A stretch of DNA of 56,389 nt from Propionibacteriaceae bacterium (GTDB lineage: Bacteria; Actinomycetota; Actinomycetes; Propionibacteriales; Propionibacteriaceae). The notes below the pieces were generated by a model. The model searched no databases, was not told where the DNA came from, and saw only the letters and a program-made list of their open reading frames with translations. The translations under genes and the position numbers were made by a program. Positions 8,013-17,008 of this stretch are shown here, piece by piece (position 1 is the stretch's first letter; the number at the start of each line of letters is the position of its first letter). The stretch covers positions 1 through 56,389 of the forward strand of contig JADGPA010000013.1 in NCBI GenBank assembly GCA_017882685.1, in the 5' to 3' direction.

Positions 8013-9584
8013 GTGACACGGGGCAGGTACGACGCGGTCGTCGTGGGCGGCGGCCACAACGGGCTCACCGCAGCGGCCTACCTCGCGCGGGCGGGCCGCA
8101 GCGTGTTGGTGCTCGAGCGGGCCGACCACCTGGGCGGTGCCACCGGTTCGCACCGAGTCTTCCGCGGTGTCGACGCCCGGCTGTCCCGCTACTCCTACCT
8201 CGTCTCGCTCATGCCTCGGGCGGTCCGCGACGAGCTGGGGCTGTCGCTGGACCTGCGGCGCCGACGGATCGCGTCCTACACGCCCCTGCCCGGCGACCCA
8301 GCACGCGGCATACTCGTCGACACCGGGGACGACGGCGCGACACAGCGCTCCTTCGCTGCCATCGGCGCTGAGGCCGACCATCGTTCGTGGCAGGCGTTCG
8401 CCGCGCGTACGCACGCGCTCGCCCAGGCCGTGTTCCCCGGCGTCACCGCACCGCTCCCGACCTCGGCGGAGGCCCGTTCCGCCGTCGGGGACCGGTGGTG
8501 GGCCGATCTGCACGCACCGCTGGGCGAGCTCGTCGAACGCACCTTCGCCCACGACCTCGTGCGCGGCGTCGTCCTCACCGACGCGCTCATCGGCACCTTC
8601 GCCGACGCCCACGATGCGACGCTCGCGCAGAACCGCTGCTTCCTCTACCACGTGATCGGCGGCGGGACGGGCGACTGGGACGTTCCGGTCGGTGGCATGG
8701 GTGCCGTCGTCGAGGCGCTCACCGATGCCGCCCGCGCCGGTGGCGCCGAACTGTTGACCCGCGCGGAAGTTCGCGCGGTGAACCCGGCTGCCGACGGTGC
8801 CGAGGTCGTGTGGACCGACGACGACGGCCGTGAACACACGATTGCCGCAACCCACGTCCTGGTCAACGCCGCCCCACGCGTGCTCGACGGACTCCTGGGT
8901 CTCGAACCGGCCGACAACGGACCGGAAGGAAGCCAACTCAAGGTCAACATGGTGCTGCGCCGCCTGCCCAGGCTCCGGGACCCGCAGGTGGATCCGGGCG
9001 TTGCCTTCGCCGGCACCTTCCACATCAACGAGTCCTACGAGCAACTGGCCACCGCCTACGCCCAAGCCGCCGAGGGCCGGATACCGACGCTGCCGCCCGC
9101 GGAGATCTACTGCCACACGCTGACCGACCCGTCCATCCTGGGCGCTGACCTGCGCGCGACCGGCCACCACACGCTCACCCTGTTCGGCCTGCACATGCCG
9201 GCGCGCCTCTTCCGCACCGACCCCGACAGTGCGCGCCACGCGGCGCTGGCTGCGACGCTGCACTCACTGGACTCCGTGCTCGCCGAGCCGATCGAGGACT
9301 GCCTCGCGCTGGATGCCGACGGCCGTCCGTGCCTCGAGGCCCGCTCCCCCGTCGATCTCGAGGACGACATCGCATTGCCCGGCGGCCACATCTTCCACCG
9401 CGACCTGCAGTGGCCGTGGCTCGACAGCGACGCCCCCCGCACACCAGCCGAACGCTGGGGCGTCGCCACCGCCCACGAGCGCGTCCTGCTGTGCGGGGCG
9501 GGCGCCCGAAGAGGCGGTGGAGTCAGCGGCATACCCGGCAGGTCGGCGGCGATGGCCCTGCTCGAGGCAGCCCCACGGCCCTGA
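8013..9584 (+). CDS. FAD-dependent oxidoreductase (phytoene desaturase/PYROXD2-like)
   Basis: A 523-aa flavoprotein. The N-terminal FAD-binding motif is VVGGGHNGLTAA (residues 10-21) followed by VLVLERADHLGG. The C-terminal FAD motif is GAGARRGGGVSGIPGRSA, the form seen in the CrtI/PYROXD2 branch of amine-oxidase-like enzymes. The start is a GTG; residue 6 onward is already the first strand, so no upstream start is needed. No carotenoid genes are near, so a role in carotenoid synthesis is not supported. It lies 24 nt after the MalG-type permease and may be the last gene of the sugar operon, but the substrate is unknown. Confidence 0.82.
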   Translation: MTRGRYDAVVVGGGHNGLTAAAYLARAGRSVLVLERADHLGGATGSHRVFRGVDARLSRYSYLVSLMPRAVRDELGLSLDLRRRRIASYTPLPGDPARGILVDTGDDGATQRSFAAIGAEADHRSWQAFAARTHALAQAVFPGVTAPLPTSAEARSAVGDRWWADLHAPLGELVERTFAHDLVRGVVLTDALIGTFADAHDATLAQNRCFLYHVIGGGTGDWDVPVGGMGAVVEALTDAARAGGAELLTRAEVRAVNPAADGAEVVWTDDDGREHTIAATHVLVNAAPRVLDGLLGLEPADNGPEGSQLKVNMVLRRLPRLRDPQVDPGVAFAGTFHINESYEQLATAYAQAAEGRIPTLPPAEIYCHTLTDPSILGADLRATGHHTLTLFGLHMPARLFRTDPDSARHAALAATLHSLDSVLAEPIEDCLALDADGRPCLEARSPVDLEDDIALPGGHIFHRDLQWPWLDSDAPRTPAERWGVATAHERVLLCGAGARRGGGVSGIPGRSAAMALLEAAPRP

Positions 9585-9709
9585 CCGCAAATCAGGAAGC
9601 GGGCGCAGACGGATGCTTTTCGTTGTTCAGGGGTACGTCTTATCCCAGCGAACCCACTCGGGTGCGTATTAGGCAGTCGGCGCTCTCGCACGACTGGAAG
9701 GAGTCTTCC

Positions 9710-9853
9710 ATGGCCACCATCTTGTGGATCGTTGCGGTGATCCTGGTCATCAGCGGTATCTTTGCCATTCTCCGCAAGCAGCTGCTCTGGGGAATCGTTC
9801 TGATCGTGGTTGGGCTCCTGGTCGGTCCTGGTGGAGTGAGCATCTTCCATTGA
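9710..9853 (+). CDS. GPGG-motif small membrane protein
   Basis: A 47-aa protein made almost entirely of two hydrophobic stretches (ILWIVAVILVISGIFAIL and LLWGIVLIVVGLLV) followed by GPGGVSIF. This matches the small actinobacterial membrane proteins named for the GPGG motif. The ATG is preceded by GGAAGGAG at 9696-9703 with good spacing, which supports this short start over the long open frame that continues upstream. Function is unknown. It converges with the HycE-like gene across a 42-nt gap. Confidence 0.7.
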   Translation: MATILWIVAVILVISGIFAILRKQLLWGIVLIVVGLLVGPGGVSIFH

Positions 9854-9863
9854 TGCTGAACCA

Positions 9864-9875
9864 CCCCGATCGGGG
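9864..9875. terminator. Possible shared hairpin between convergent genes
   Basis: A perfect 12-nt palindrome CCCCGATCGGGG in the 42-nt gap between the converging GPGG gene and the HycE-like gene. As RNA it would form only a 4-bp G:C stem with a GATC loop and has no U-tract, so terminator function is weakly supported. Confidence 0.2.
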
Positions 9876-9895
9876 CCGTCAGTACTCGCGCAGCC

Positions 9896-11395
9896 TCAGA
9901 GGTCGTTGCCCGCGTAGGAGGAGTTGAAGCTCTTGTTGGCCAGGGGAAAGTCGGGGACGATCGTGTCCGCGAGGGCGATTCCGAGGCCCGGCCAGGTGTG
10001 GAACGACGGATCCACCACTTTGACCCTTGTCAGGACACCCCCGGGGCCCACCTCAACGCGGTGCACGAGCGTGCCCCGCCAGGCCTCAACGACACCGAGC
10101 CCGGCGCCGACACCGTCGGACGGCGTCAGCGGAGCCGTCGCGTCGAGGGCTGCGATCCTCGCGCTCAGGTCTGCGACCAGTCCGGCAGCGACGGCGATCT
10201 CCCCCACTCGGACGTCGAACCGCGACCAGACGTCGCCGGCCCCTGCCGTGACGATCCGGAAACCCTCGCCAAGGTCGACGAAGGGCTGGTCGGCCCGAGC
10301 ATCAACCGCCATCCCCGACGCCCTGGCCACATAGCCGAGCACACCGAGACTCCGTGCCCGCTCCGGGGGCAGGACTGCAGTGGTGTTCAACCGGTTGGCG
10401 ACCATTGGGTGGTCGGTGGCGATCTTCGCGAGCTCTGCAGCCTCGGCGGCAACCGAAGCCAGGAGGTCGAGGTCCGGCGCGGCGACCAGGTCGGCGCCAC
10501 CGATCCGGATGGCACCACGCAACAGCCGGTGACCGGTGAGGCGGGCGTTGTGCCGCAGCAGGGTCTCTCGCAAGCGTCCGGTGTGCTGGTTGACGACACC
10601 GAAGCCGGCGTCGTTGACGATCGCACCGATGTCGTTGATGTGGTTGTAGAGCCGCTCGCACTCGAGCAGCAACGCCCGCGTGAGCTGGTCCCGCTCCGGC
10701 ACCCCGATGCCGAGGGCGTCCTCGACGGCCATCACGTAGGCGAGGCTGTGCCCGACGGCGGTGTCGCCGCTGATCCGTTCGGCGAGAGCGATCCCGTCGG
10801 CGAGCTGGCGGCCCTCGAACAGCTTCTCCACGCCGCGATGGACGAAGTAGAGCCGCTGGTACATCCGCACGATGGTCTCCCCGACAACCGAGAACCGGAA
10901 GTGCCCCGGCTCGATCAGCCCGGCGTGCACCGGACCGACCGGGATCTCGTAGACGCCCTTGCCGGTCACCTCTGCGAACGGGAAGCCCGCGTGGGAACCG
11001 AAGTCGGGGTTCGGGTCGGCGTCGGACAGCATCGGGTGGAAGCTGGTCGGCCAGTGTCCGTGGCGCACAAGCCGGTATGGCTGGGGATGGGCGCGCGGCA
11101 CGATGCCGTAGAGGTCGCGCATCTCGCGCTCGAACCGACCCGCAGGGTAGGAGATGCCGGCCAGGGTGGGCAGCCAGGCGTCGGCCCGCGGGATCTCGAC
11201 GACCACCTCGACCCGTTCGCCGGCCGTGCCGAGCAGCACGTGGACGATCCGGAAGCTCGCATTGGACCCGGCGGTGCCGTCTTCGTGGGCTGCGACAAGG
11301 GCCAGCCGGAAGCCCCGGGCGAGTTGGGCGGCGATGGCTTCTGAGAGCTGGTCCCTGCTGACCCGAACGACCTCGGGCTGGGCCAGGCGACTCAT
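9896..11395 (-). CDS. hycE: HycE-like large subunit (NuoCD fusion) lacking Ni-Cys ligands
   Basis: A 499-aa protein that fuses a NuoC-like N-terminal domain (with FEREMRDLYGI near residue 88) to a NuoD/hydrogenase-large-subunit domain. In true [NiFe] hydrogenases the first ligand motif is RxCGxC; here it is RISGDT at 207-212. The second motif, CxxC near the C-terminus, is SFNS at 489-492. So both nickel-binding Cys pairs are replaced and this is not a hydrogenase by sequence. Length and position match M. tuberculosis Rv0087 (HycE, about 492 aa). It is the last gene of the seven-gene operon, and its ATG overlaps the upstream stop (ATGA). It sits on the cytoplasmic arm of a complex-I-like machine whose electron source is unknown. 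Confidence 0.9.
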   Translation of the reverse strand: MSRLAQPEVVRVSRDQLSEAIAAQLARGFRLALVAAHEDGTAGSNASFRIVHVLLGTAGERVEVVVEIPRADAWLPTLAGISYPAGRFEREMRDLYGIVPRAHPQPYRLVRHGHWPTSFHPMLSDADPNPDFGSHAGFPFAEVTGKGVYEIPVGPVHAGLIEPGHFRFSVVGETIVRMYQRLYFVHRGVEKLFEGRQLADGIALAERISGDTAVGHSLAYVMAVEDALGIGVPERDQLTRALLLECERLYNHINDIGAIVNDAGFGVVNQHTGRLRETLLRHNARLTGHRLLRGAIRIGGADLVAAPDLDLLASVAAEAAELAKIATDHPMVANRLNTTAVLPPERARSLGVLGYVARASGMAVDARADQPFVDLGEGFRIVTAGAGDVWSRFDVRVGEIAVAAGLVADLSARIAALDATAPLTPSDGVGAGLGVVEAWRGTLVHRVEVGPGGVLTRVKVVDPSFHTWPGLGIALADTIVPDFPLANKSFNSSYAGNDL

Positions 11396-12855
11396 CGCGC
11401 ACCGCCGAGGGCCGTGACCGCATCCAACAACGGGACGGCCAGTGGCCAGGCAGCGAAGCCCATGACGGCGGTGACGCCGAGGGCGATCCCGATCGGGATC
11501 TGGCGGAACCGGGCCGGCAGGTCCGGCGGCGCGGGCGAGGTGCGGGCGGCATCCGGGTCGAGCTCGGCGCCGACGGTCATCGCCAGCACATTCAGGGCGA
11601 TCCCTGCGAACACCATCAGCAGCAGCGCGCAGGCAAGCACCATCTGCCAGCCCAGACCGCGCTGGAAGCCGGCGACGATGATGGCGACCTCCGTGAAGAA
11701 CGTGACGAACGGCGGGAAGCCGAGCAGGGCTGCAGCGCCGAGCAGGAACGGCGCGCCGAGGTCGGGACGCCGCCGCAGCAGGTTGCGCACGTCGGTGATG
11801 TCGTGGCTACCGGTATAGCCGAGGATGCGCCCGGCCAGCACGAACATCGAGGACTTCACCAGGCCGTGGCCGAGCATGTGCAGCAGGACGGCTGCGATCG
11901 CCAACGGGCCACCCGCCGCCGCTCCGAGTGCCAGCAGGCCCATGTGTTCGATGCTGCTGTAGGCCAGCAACCGCTTGAAGTCCTTCTGGGTGATCACCAG
12001 TCCTGCGGTCACTGCGAGGGAGAGCAGGCCGGCCGTGGTCAGCAGACCGCGCATCAGCTCCGGGCCGAGCGCGACGTCGGTGATGGCCTGGACCCGCAGG
12101 ATGGCGTAGAAGGCCACCGACAGCAGGACACCGGACATGAGTCCGCTGACGGTCGCCGGAGCCTGGCTGTGGGCGTCCGGGAGCCAGGAGTGGATGGGCG
12201 CCAGCCCCGCCTTCGTGGCGAAGCCGAGGACGGCGAGCGCTGCGCCGGCGCGGGTGAGCGCCGGGTCGAGCCCGCCGGCGTGGGCGAGCAGAACCACCCA
12301 GGACAGCGAGGGCTCTCCGATGTTACGGCCTGCCGCAGACAACAGGACGAGGCCGAGGAACGCGATCGCGACCCCGACCGAGCCCAGCACCACGTACTTC
12401 CAGGCGGCTTCGAGTGCACCACGGCCACCGCGGGATCCGACAAGGAACGCTGTCGTGATGGTGGTAAGTTCGATCGCCACCCACATCAGGCCGAGGTTGT
12501 CTGCGACGACGGCGAGGCTCATGGCTGCGAGGAACAGGCAGAGCAGGCTGGCGAAGGATCCGATGTTGCGGTTGCGATCGGTCCGGTGCGGGATCCCGCC
12601 CCAGAGCGCAACCACCGCCACAGCCCCGACGACGGTGAGCATCCAGGCGCTCAGCGCGTCCACCCGGAGCAGGCCGCCCGCCGTGGTGAGCGCCCCATCG
12701 GCGCTGACCGCCAGGATGAGTGCAACTCCCACGCACAGCAGGACAACGGCAGCGCTGACCGGCAGCCAGAGCGTCCAGGAGCGGCTCCGCAGCAGGATGC
12801 TCAGTGCAGCCAGCATCAGCGGCAGGATGAGCGGGATCCAGATCAGTGCGGCCAT
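11392..12855 (-). CDS. hycQ: HycQ/HyfF-like proton-antiporter subunit
   Basis: A 487-aa membrane protein of the NuoL/M/N (Mrp antiporter-like) family with about 14 helices. The conserved helix-5 glutamate is in WVAIELTTITTAF, and the conserved loop is seen as FATKAGLAPIHSWLPDAH, with the second lysine region in DFKRLLAYSSIEHMG. It corresponds in order and length to M. tuberculosis Rv0086 (HycQ). The gene overlaps both neighbours by 1-4 nt. It is expected to form one of two ion-translocating channels in this complex, the other being the HyfB-like subunit. Confidence 0.9.
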   Translation of the reverse strand: MAALIWIPLILPLMLAALSILLRSRSWTLWLPVSAAVVLLCVGVALILAVSADGALTTAGGLLRVDALSAWMLTVVGAVAVVALWGGIPHRTDRNRNIGSFASLLCLFLAAMSLAVVADNLGLMWVAIELTTITTAFLVGSRGGRGALEAAWKYVVLGSVGVAIAFLGLVLLSAAGRNIGEPSLSWVVLLAHAGGLDPALTRAGAALAVLGFATKAGLAPIHSWLPDAHSQAPATVSGLMSGVLLSVAFYAILRVQAITDVALGPELMRGLLTTAGLLSLAVTAGLVITQKDFKRLLAYSSIEHMGLLALGAAAGGPLAIAAVLLHMLGHGLVKSSMFVLAGRILGYTGSHDITDVRNLLRRRPDLGAPFLLGAAALLGFPPFVTFFTEVAIIVAGFQRGLGWQMVLACALLLMVFAGIALNVLAMTVGAELDPDAARTSPAPPDLPARFRQIPIGIALGVTAVMGFAAWPLAVPLLDAVTALGGAR

Positions 12856-13514
12856 CAGTCGTGCAACTCCCTCAGTTCGGAGATGTCGATGTGGCCCTGT
12901 TCAGCCTGCAGTCGCACGACCAGCACCCCGAGGATCAGGACGACGAGCAACACGTCCAGCGTCGCACCGAGTTCAACAACCAGCGGCAGGCCTCCGGAGG
13001 TGAGGAACGAGATGGCTGCGATGCCGTTGTCGAGCATCAGGAACCCGACCAGCTGGGTGATCGCGGAACCGCGAACCAGCAACTGCCAGAAGCCGAGCAG
13101 CACCAGCGAGACACCGACAGGAACAGCCTGGGAGGCCGGATCGGTGCGATTGCCGAGGATCGGTCCGCTGACCGCGTAGGCCAGCAGGGTGAGCCCTGCG
13201 GCTCCGATCAACTCGACGGCCGGTTTCACCCGGGCCGAGTGCTCACGGGTCACCCCGATCATCCGGGCGGAGCGCAGCATCGCCCACGGCATGACCACGG
13301 CCTTCACCACCAGGAGCAGACCGGCGACCAGGAATGCCGAGCCCTCCCCTGCGTGCAAGCCGACAGTCAGCACCAGCCCGGCCAGCGCGATGCCCTGGAC
13401 CACCAGCAGCCCGATCGCCCGGACGATGGAGCGGCCCCAGATCTGGAGGACGGCGGCGAGCAGCAGCAGGCCGGTGGTCGTCGCAATCAGTTGTTGATAC
13501 AGATCGTTCGACAT
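12855..13514 (-). CDS. hycP: HycP/HyfE-like membrane subunit
   Basis: A 219-aa protein with about six to seven hydrophobic helices, corresponding in order and size to M. tuberculosis Rv0085 (HycP) and to HyfE of hydrogenase-4 type complexes. The N-terminal segment resembles NuoK-like folds (ELGATLDVLLVVLILGVLV in the C-terminal half). A strong AAGGAGG ribosome-binding site lies 6-7 nt before the ATG, and its stop overlaps the HycQ start (TGATG). It is a structural membrane subunit that probably connects the antiporter-like and HycD subunits. Confidence 0.85.
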   Translation of the reverse strand: MSNDLYQQLIATTTGLLLLAAVLQIWGRSIVRAIGLLVVQGIALAGLVLTVGLHAGEGSAFLVAGLLLVVKAVVMPWAMLRSARMIGVTREHSARVKPAVELIGAAGLTLLAYAVSGPILGNRTDPASQAVPVGVSLVLLGFWQLLVRGSAITQLVGFLMLDNGIAAISFLTSGGLPLVVELGATLDVLLVVLILGVLVVRLQAEQGHIDISELRELHD

Positions 13515-13527
13515 CGGCGGCCTCCTT

Positions 13528-14475
13528 TCAGAACACCAGGTAGGAGGCGCTCACCGAGAGGAACGCCAGGACGAAGGAACCAGCCAGCAATTCGGGCACC
13601 CGGAAGAGCCGGAGCTTGGCAATGAACACCTCTGCTGCGGCCAGCACCGAGCCGAGGACGAGCACCTTGACGGTGATCGCGACGATCCCCACACCCAACG
13701 TGAGCGGTGACGCGTCCTGTCCGATTCCCCAAGGCAGCGCAAGGTTGGCCACCAGGCCGAGGAGGGCTGTCAGCCGCAGCCAGGAACCGAGCTCGAGCCA
13801 GCCGAGGTCGCGACCACCGCTCTCCAGGATCATCGCCTCGTGGATCATGGTCAGCTCGAGGTGCGTGGACGGGTTGTCGACCGGCAGCCGTCCCGTCTCT
13901 GCGATCACAACGACAACCAGGGCGACGATGGCCAGCAGGCTCACCGGGTTCAGCAGCGAGGCCGGCTCGGCGCGGCGGGTCTGCACGATAGCCGCCAGGG
14001 CCGAGGTTCCTGCCGGGACGCTCAGCGCGTAGATACTCAGCAGCACGGTCGGCTCGACGAGGGCTGCGATCACCATGTGCCGGCTGGAGCCCATGCCGCC
14101 GAAGGCCGTGCCGGATTCCAGGCCGAGAAGGGCCAGCGCCACCGTCCCGAGCAGGAGGACGGAGACCACGACGAACAGGTCACCGGGGATGCTCGCCAGC
14201 GCGAGAGTGCTGGCCAGCGGGATCAGGGCGCACAGCAGGAGGCTCGAGGTCATCAGCAGGATCGGGGCAACGGTGAGCACCGGGGTGGACCCGGGTGCCC
14301 GGGTGGGTTCCTTCGCCAGGAGCTTGCGCAGGTCGCGCCACGGCTGCCCGATTCCGCCGCCGACGCGGCCTTCCAGCCGGGCGCGGGTGGTGCGCATCAC
14401 GCCGATCAGCACCGGCGTCACCGCGACGGCGAGCACCAGCTGGATCACGATGACCACGACGGAATCGATTGTCAT
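13528..14475 (-). CDS. hycD: HycD/NuoH-like membrane anchor subunit
   Basis: A 315-aa NuoH-family protein with about eight helices. It carries the family signature VDNPSTHLELTMIHEAMILE, rich in acidic residues that form the quinone-side/proton path in complex I relatives. The C-terminus is short and hydrophobic. It matches M. tuberculosis Rv0084 (HycD, about 316 aa). Its ATG overlaps the upstream HyfB-like stop (ATGA), and a 12-nt gap separates it from HycP. It links the cytoplasmic redox arm to the membrane channel subunits. Confidence 0.9.
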   Translation of the reverse strand: MTIDSVVVIVIQLVLAVAVTPVLIGVMRTTRARLEGRVGGGIGQPWRDLRKLLAKEPTRAPGSTPVLTVAPILLMTSSLLLCALIPLASTLALASIPGDLFVVVSVLLLGTVALALLGLESGTAFGGMGSSRHMVIAALVEPTVLLSIYALSVPAGTSALAAIVQTRRAEPASLLNPVSLLAIVALVVVVIAETGRLPVDNPSTHLELTMIHEAMILESGGRDLGWLELGSWLRLTALLGLVANLALPWGIGQDASPLTLGVGIVAITVKVLVLGSVLAAAEVFIAKLRLFRVPELLAGSFVLAFLSVSASYLVF

Positions 14476-16505
14476 AACGCCACCAGCACGAGCACGAGGA
14501 CGAGCGCTGCGAACGAGAAGCCGACGTAGCGGTGGATGCTGCCGTTCTGGACGGTGCGGGCGAGGTCGCCCAGCCGTCCCGCCCAGCGGGTTGCCGGCAG
14601 GTAGAGGCGGTCCTCGATCACGTCCCCGGTCGCCTGGGTGAAGGTCATCTGTTCGACGAGCAGGGGCGACTGGTCGTGGCGCACCACGTCAACGAGCTGG
14701 CTGGCTTGCAGCGAGGAGCGGAACACCCGGACCAACGGCTCGGAGTAGCTGGTTGCGTTGTACTCCATCCGCGGGCTGATCCGTTCGCCGCCGCAACCCC
14801 ACGCCAGGTCGACGTCCCTGCGGGGGTGCCGTCGGGCAAGGACTGCGTTCATCGCGACAAGGGGGATCAGGATCCCAAGGGTCAGCAGCGTCAGCGCGAC
14901 GGGGTTGAGGACCACGTCCACGGTACTGAGCAGCAGGCCGGCGCCACCGGTGGTCGACACTCCCCCGGCCGACACTGCGCCGGCAAGGGCCTGTGCCAGT
15001 GGGCCGGGCACCAGCCCGAGTCCGACCACAAGGACGGCACCGAGGACCATGGCGACGCGCATCGCCGGCCCGGCTTCGTGGGCCTCGGCAGCGGCCTGGG
15101 TGCGAGGCCGGGCGAGGAAGCCGATGCCGTAGGCCTTGACGAAGGTGAGCAGCCCGAGGCCGACGGTCAGGGCGACGACGCCCATCGTGATCGGGATGAC
15201 AATGGCGATCAGCCGGTCGGCCCGGGCGTCCACGTGGATGAGCGATTGCAGCAGCGCCCATTCTGCGACGAAGCCGGAGGTGACTGGCAGGGCGGCGGCG
15301 CCAAGGGCACCGATTCCGAAAGTCACCGAGGTCCAGGGCATGCGGGCGGCAAGGCCGCCGAGCAGGTCGAGGTCGCGCTCACCGGTGGCGTGCAGCACTG
15401 AGCCTGCGCCGAGGAACAGGACGGACTTGAATGCCGCGTGGCTGACGGCCAGCAGCAGCGCTGCCACAAGAGCGACGTCCGCGACGCCGTTCTGGCCGGC
15501 GTCCCGCAGCAGCAGCCCCACCCCGATCGCAGTGGTGATCAGGCCGATGTTCTCGGTGGTGGAGTAGGCGAGCAGTTTCTTCAGGTCGGCCTGGACGGAG
15601 GCCTGCAGGATGCCGTAGAGGGCCGAACCTGCACCAAGGGCGATCAGGACGATCGACCACCACCGGGGCCCGTCGGGCAGCAGCCTGAGGATGAGCAGCA
15701 GGATGCCGTAGACGCCCATCTTCACCATCGCTGCGCTCATCGCAGCGGACATGTGGCTGGGAGCCTCGGGGTGCGCCTGCGGCAGCCATACATGCACCGG
15801 TACGAGCCCTGCCTTTGTGGCGAATCCGGCGATGAGGAGGACGAAGGCGAGGCTCGCGGCCGGGCCGGCGACGCTCGCCGCAGCCATCGTTGCCCAGGAC
15901 GTGCCACCGGCTGCTGCAGTCAGGACGCCGAATCCTGCCAGCAGGAACAGGAAGCTCAGGTGGGTCATCACCGCGTACCAGATCGTCGCGCGCCGCACGG
16001 GCTCGCGGGTGGCGTGGTCGGCGAGCAGGAGCACCGTTGAGCCGCCGGCCATCAGCTCCCAGGCCAGAAGGAAAGTGACGGCGTCGGCGGCGGCCGGCAC
16101 CAGTTGCATGCCGACGGCGAAGACGGCGAACGCCGTCCACCCGGTGCGGGAGGCCGCAGGGCCGTGGGCGTAGCCGATGCCGAAGAGCGCCGCGAGGGCA
16201 ACCACGACGCCGGCCAGCGCCATGAACAGCCCGCCGAGCTGGTCCGGTGCGAGCAGCAGCGGTTCGAGCGGCACTGTCAGCGGGAGGGCGACCGGGATCC
16301 GCAGGCCGGTCCCGACACCGCCGAGGAGCGCCGCCGTCCCGGTGGCGGCCGCCGCGATCCCGGCGCAAACGATCGGCGCCCCGGCCAGCAGGCTTCGCAA
16401 CCGGGACGGGGCAACGACGGCCGCGAGGATCGCGAGCGCTCCGAGCAGGAGCTGGGCGAGCAGACCGGCGTCCACCAGGTTGATCGCAGATTCGAGGACC
16501 GTCAT
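14472..16505 (-). CDS. HyfB-like proton-antiporter subunit
   Basis: A 677-aa membrane protein of the NuoL/HyfB family with about 16 helices. The conserved glutamate is in LAWELMAGGSTVLLLADH; the central lysine loop is KAGLVPVHVWLPQAHPEAP, then KKLLAYSTTENIGLI. A C-terminal region with extra helices and a soluble segment resembles HyfB/HycC. The start ATG was placed at 16505, where the protein begins MTVLESAINLV and overlaps the upstream NuoB-like stop; the frame is open farther but reads as an arginine-rich shadow. It corresponds to M. tuberculosis Rv0083. Confidence 0.9.
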   Translation of the reverse strand: MTVLESAINLVDAGLLAQLLLGALAILAAVVAPSRLRSLLAGAPIVCAGIAAAATGTAALLGGVGTGLRIPVALPLTVPLEPLLLAPDQLGGLFMALAGVVVALAALFGIGYAHGPAASRTGWTAFAVFAVGMQLVPAAADAVTFLLAWELMAGGSTVLLLADHATREPVRRATIWYAVMTHLSFLFLLAGFGVLTAAAGGTSWATMAAASVAGPAASLAFVLLIAGFATKAGLVPVHVWLPQAHPEAPSHMSAAMSAAMVKMGVYGILLLILRLLPDGPRWWSIVLIALGAGSALYGILQASVQADLKKLLAYSTTENIGLITTAIGVGLLLRDAGQNGVADVALVAALLLAVSHAAFKSVLFLGAGSVLHATGERDLDLLGGLAARMPWTSVTFGIGALGAAALPVTSGFVAEWALLQSLIHVDARADRLIAIVIPITMGVVALTVGLGLLTFVKAYGIGFLARPRTQAAAEAHEAGPAMRVAMVLGAVLVVGLGLVPGPLAQALAGAVSAGGVSTTGGAGLLLSTVDVVLNPVALTLLTLGILIPLVAMNAVLARRHPRRDVDLAWGCGGERISPRMEYNATSYSEPLVRVFRSSLQASQLVDVVRHDQSPLLVEQMTFTQATGDVIEDRLYLPATRWAGRLGDLARTVQNGSIHRYVGFSFAALVLVLVLVAL

Positions 16506-17008
16506 CGGCGGGTCACCGCACGCAGCGCCGCGATGATGGCTTCCGGTGCCGGCGGGCAGCCGGGCACATGGACGTCCACCTGCACGAAGTCGTCGACCGA
16601 ACCGGCCACCGCGTAGGATCCGGCGAACTGCCCACAACCCCGGGTGCAGTCCCCGATGGACACCACCACCCGCGGGTTCGGGGTGGCATCAACGGTGTTG
16701 ACCAGGGGCTCGGCCATGTTCTGGGTAACCACGCCGGTGACGGCGACGACGTCGGCGTGCCGGGGCGAAGCGACCAGTCGGGCCCCAATCCGTTCGGCGT
16801 CGTAGACCGGGCCGAAGGCTGCACCGATCTCCAGCTCACAGCCGTTGCAGGAGCCGGCGTCGACGTGGCGCACCTGGACGCTGCCGCGCAACGCGCGTGG
16901 CGGCTCGAAGCCTTCTCGAACCTGGAGGTTGTGGTCAGTCGTCGAGCCGAGCGGTTCGGCCACCCGGCCGGTACGGGCGATCAGCCTGAGCAGGCGCGCG
17001 GTGCTCAC
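16502..17008 (-). CDS. NuoB/HycG-like [4Fe-4S] subunit
   Basis: A 168-aa iron-sulfur protein that would carry the N2-like cluster. Ligands are visible as Cys54 and Cys57 (SCNGCE), Cys121 (GDCTRGCG) and Cys151 (PGCPP). The 64-residue spacing from Cys57 to Cys121 agrees with HycG-type proteins. The start is a GTG that overlaps the ArsR stop (GTGA). It corresponds to M. tuberculosis Rv0082. Because the HycE-like subunit keeps no nickel site, this subunit may pass electrons between an unknown donor and quinone rather than from hydrogen. Confidence 0.9.
   Translation of the reverse strand: MSTARLLRLIARTGRVAEPLGSTTDHNLQVREGFEPPRALRGSVQVRHVDAGSCNGCELEIGAAFGPVYDAERIGARLVASPRHADVVAVTGVVTQNMAEPLVNTVDATPNPRVVVSIGDCTRGCGQFAGSYAVAGSVDDFVQVDVHVPGCPPAPEAIIAALRAVTRR

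Noticed and set aside
7065-9263. 732-codon minus-strand open frame
   Set aside because: Lies opposite the permease and FAD oxidoreductase genes, which have family motifs; composition is His/Arg-rich shadow.
8013-9584. Carotenoid desaturase as specific function
   Set aside because: Only the FAD motifs are shared; no crt genes in the neighbourhood.
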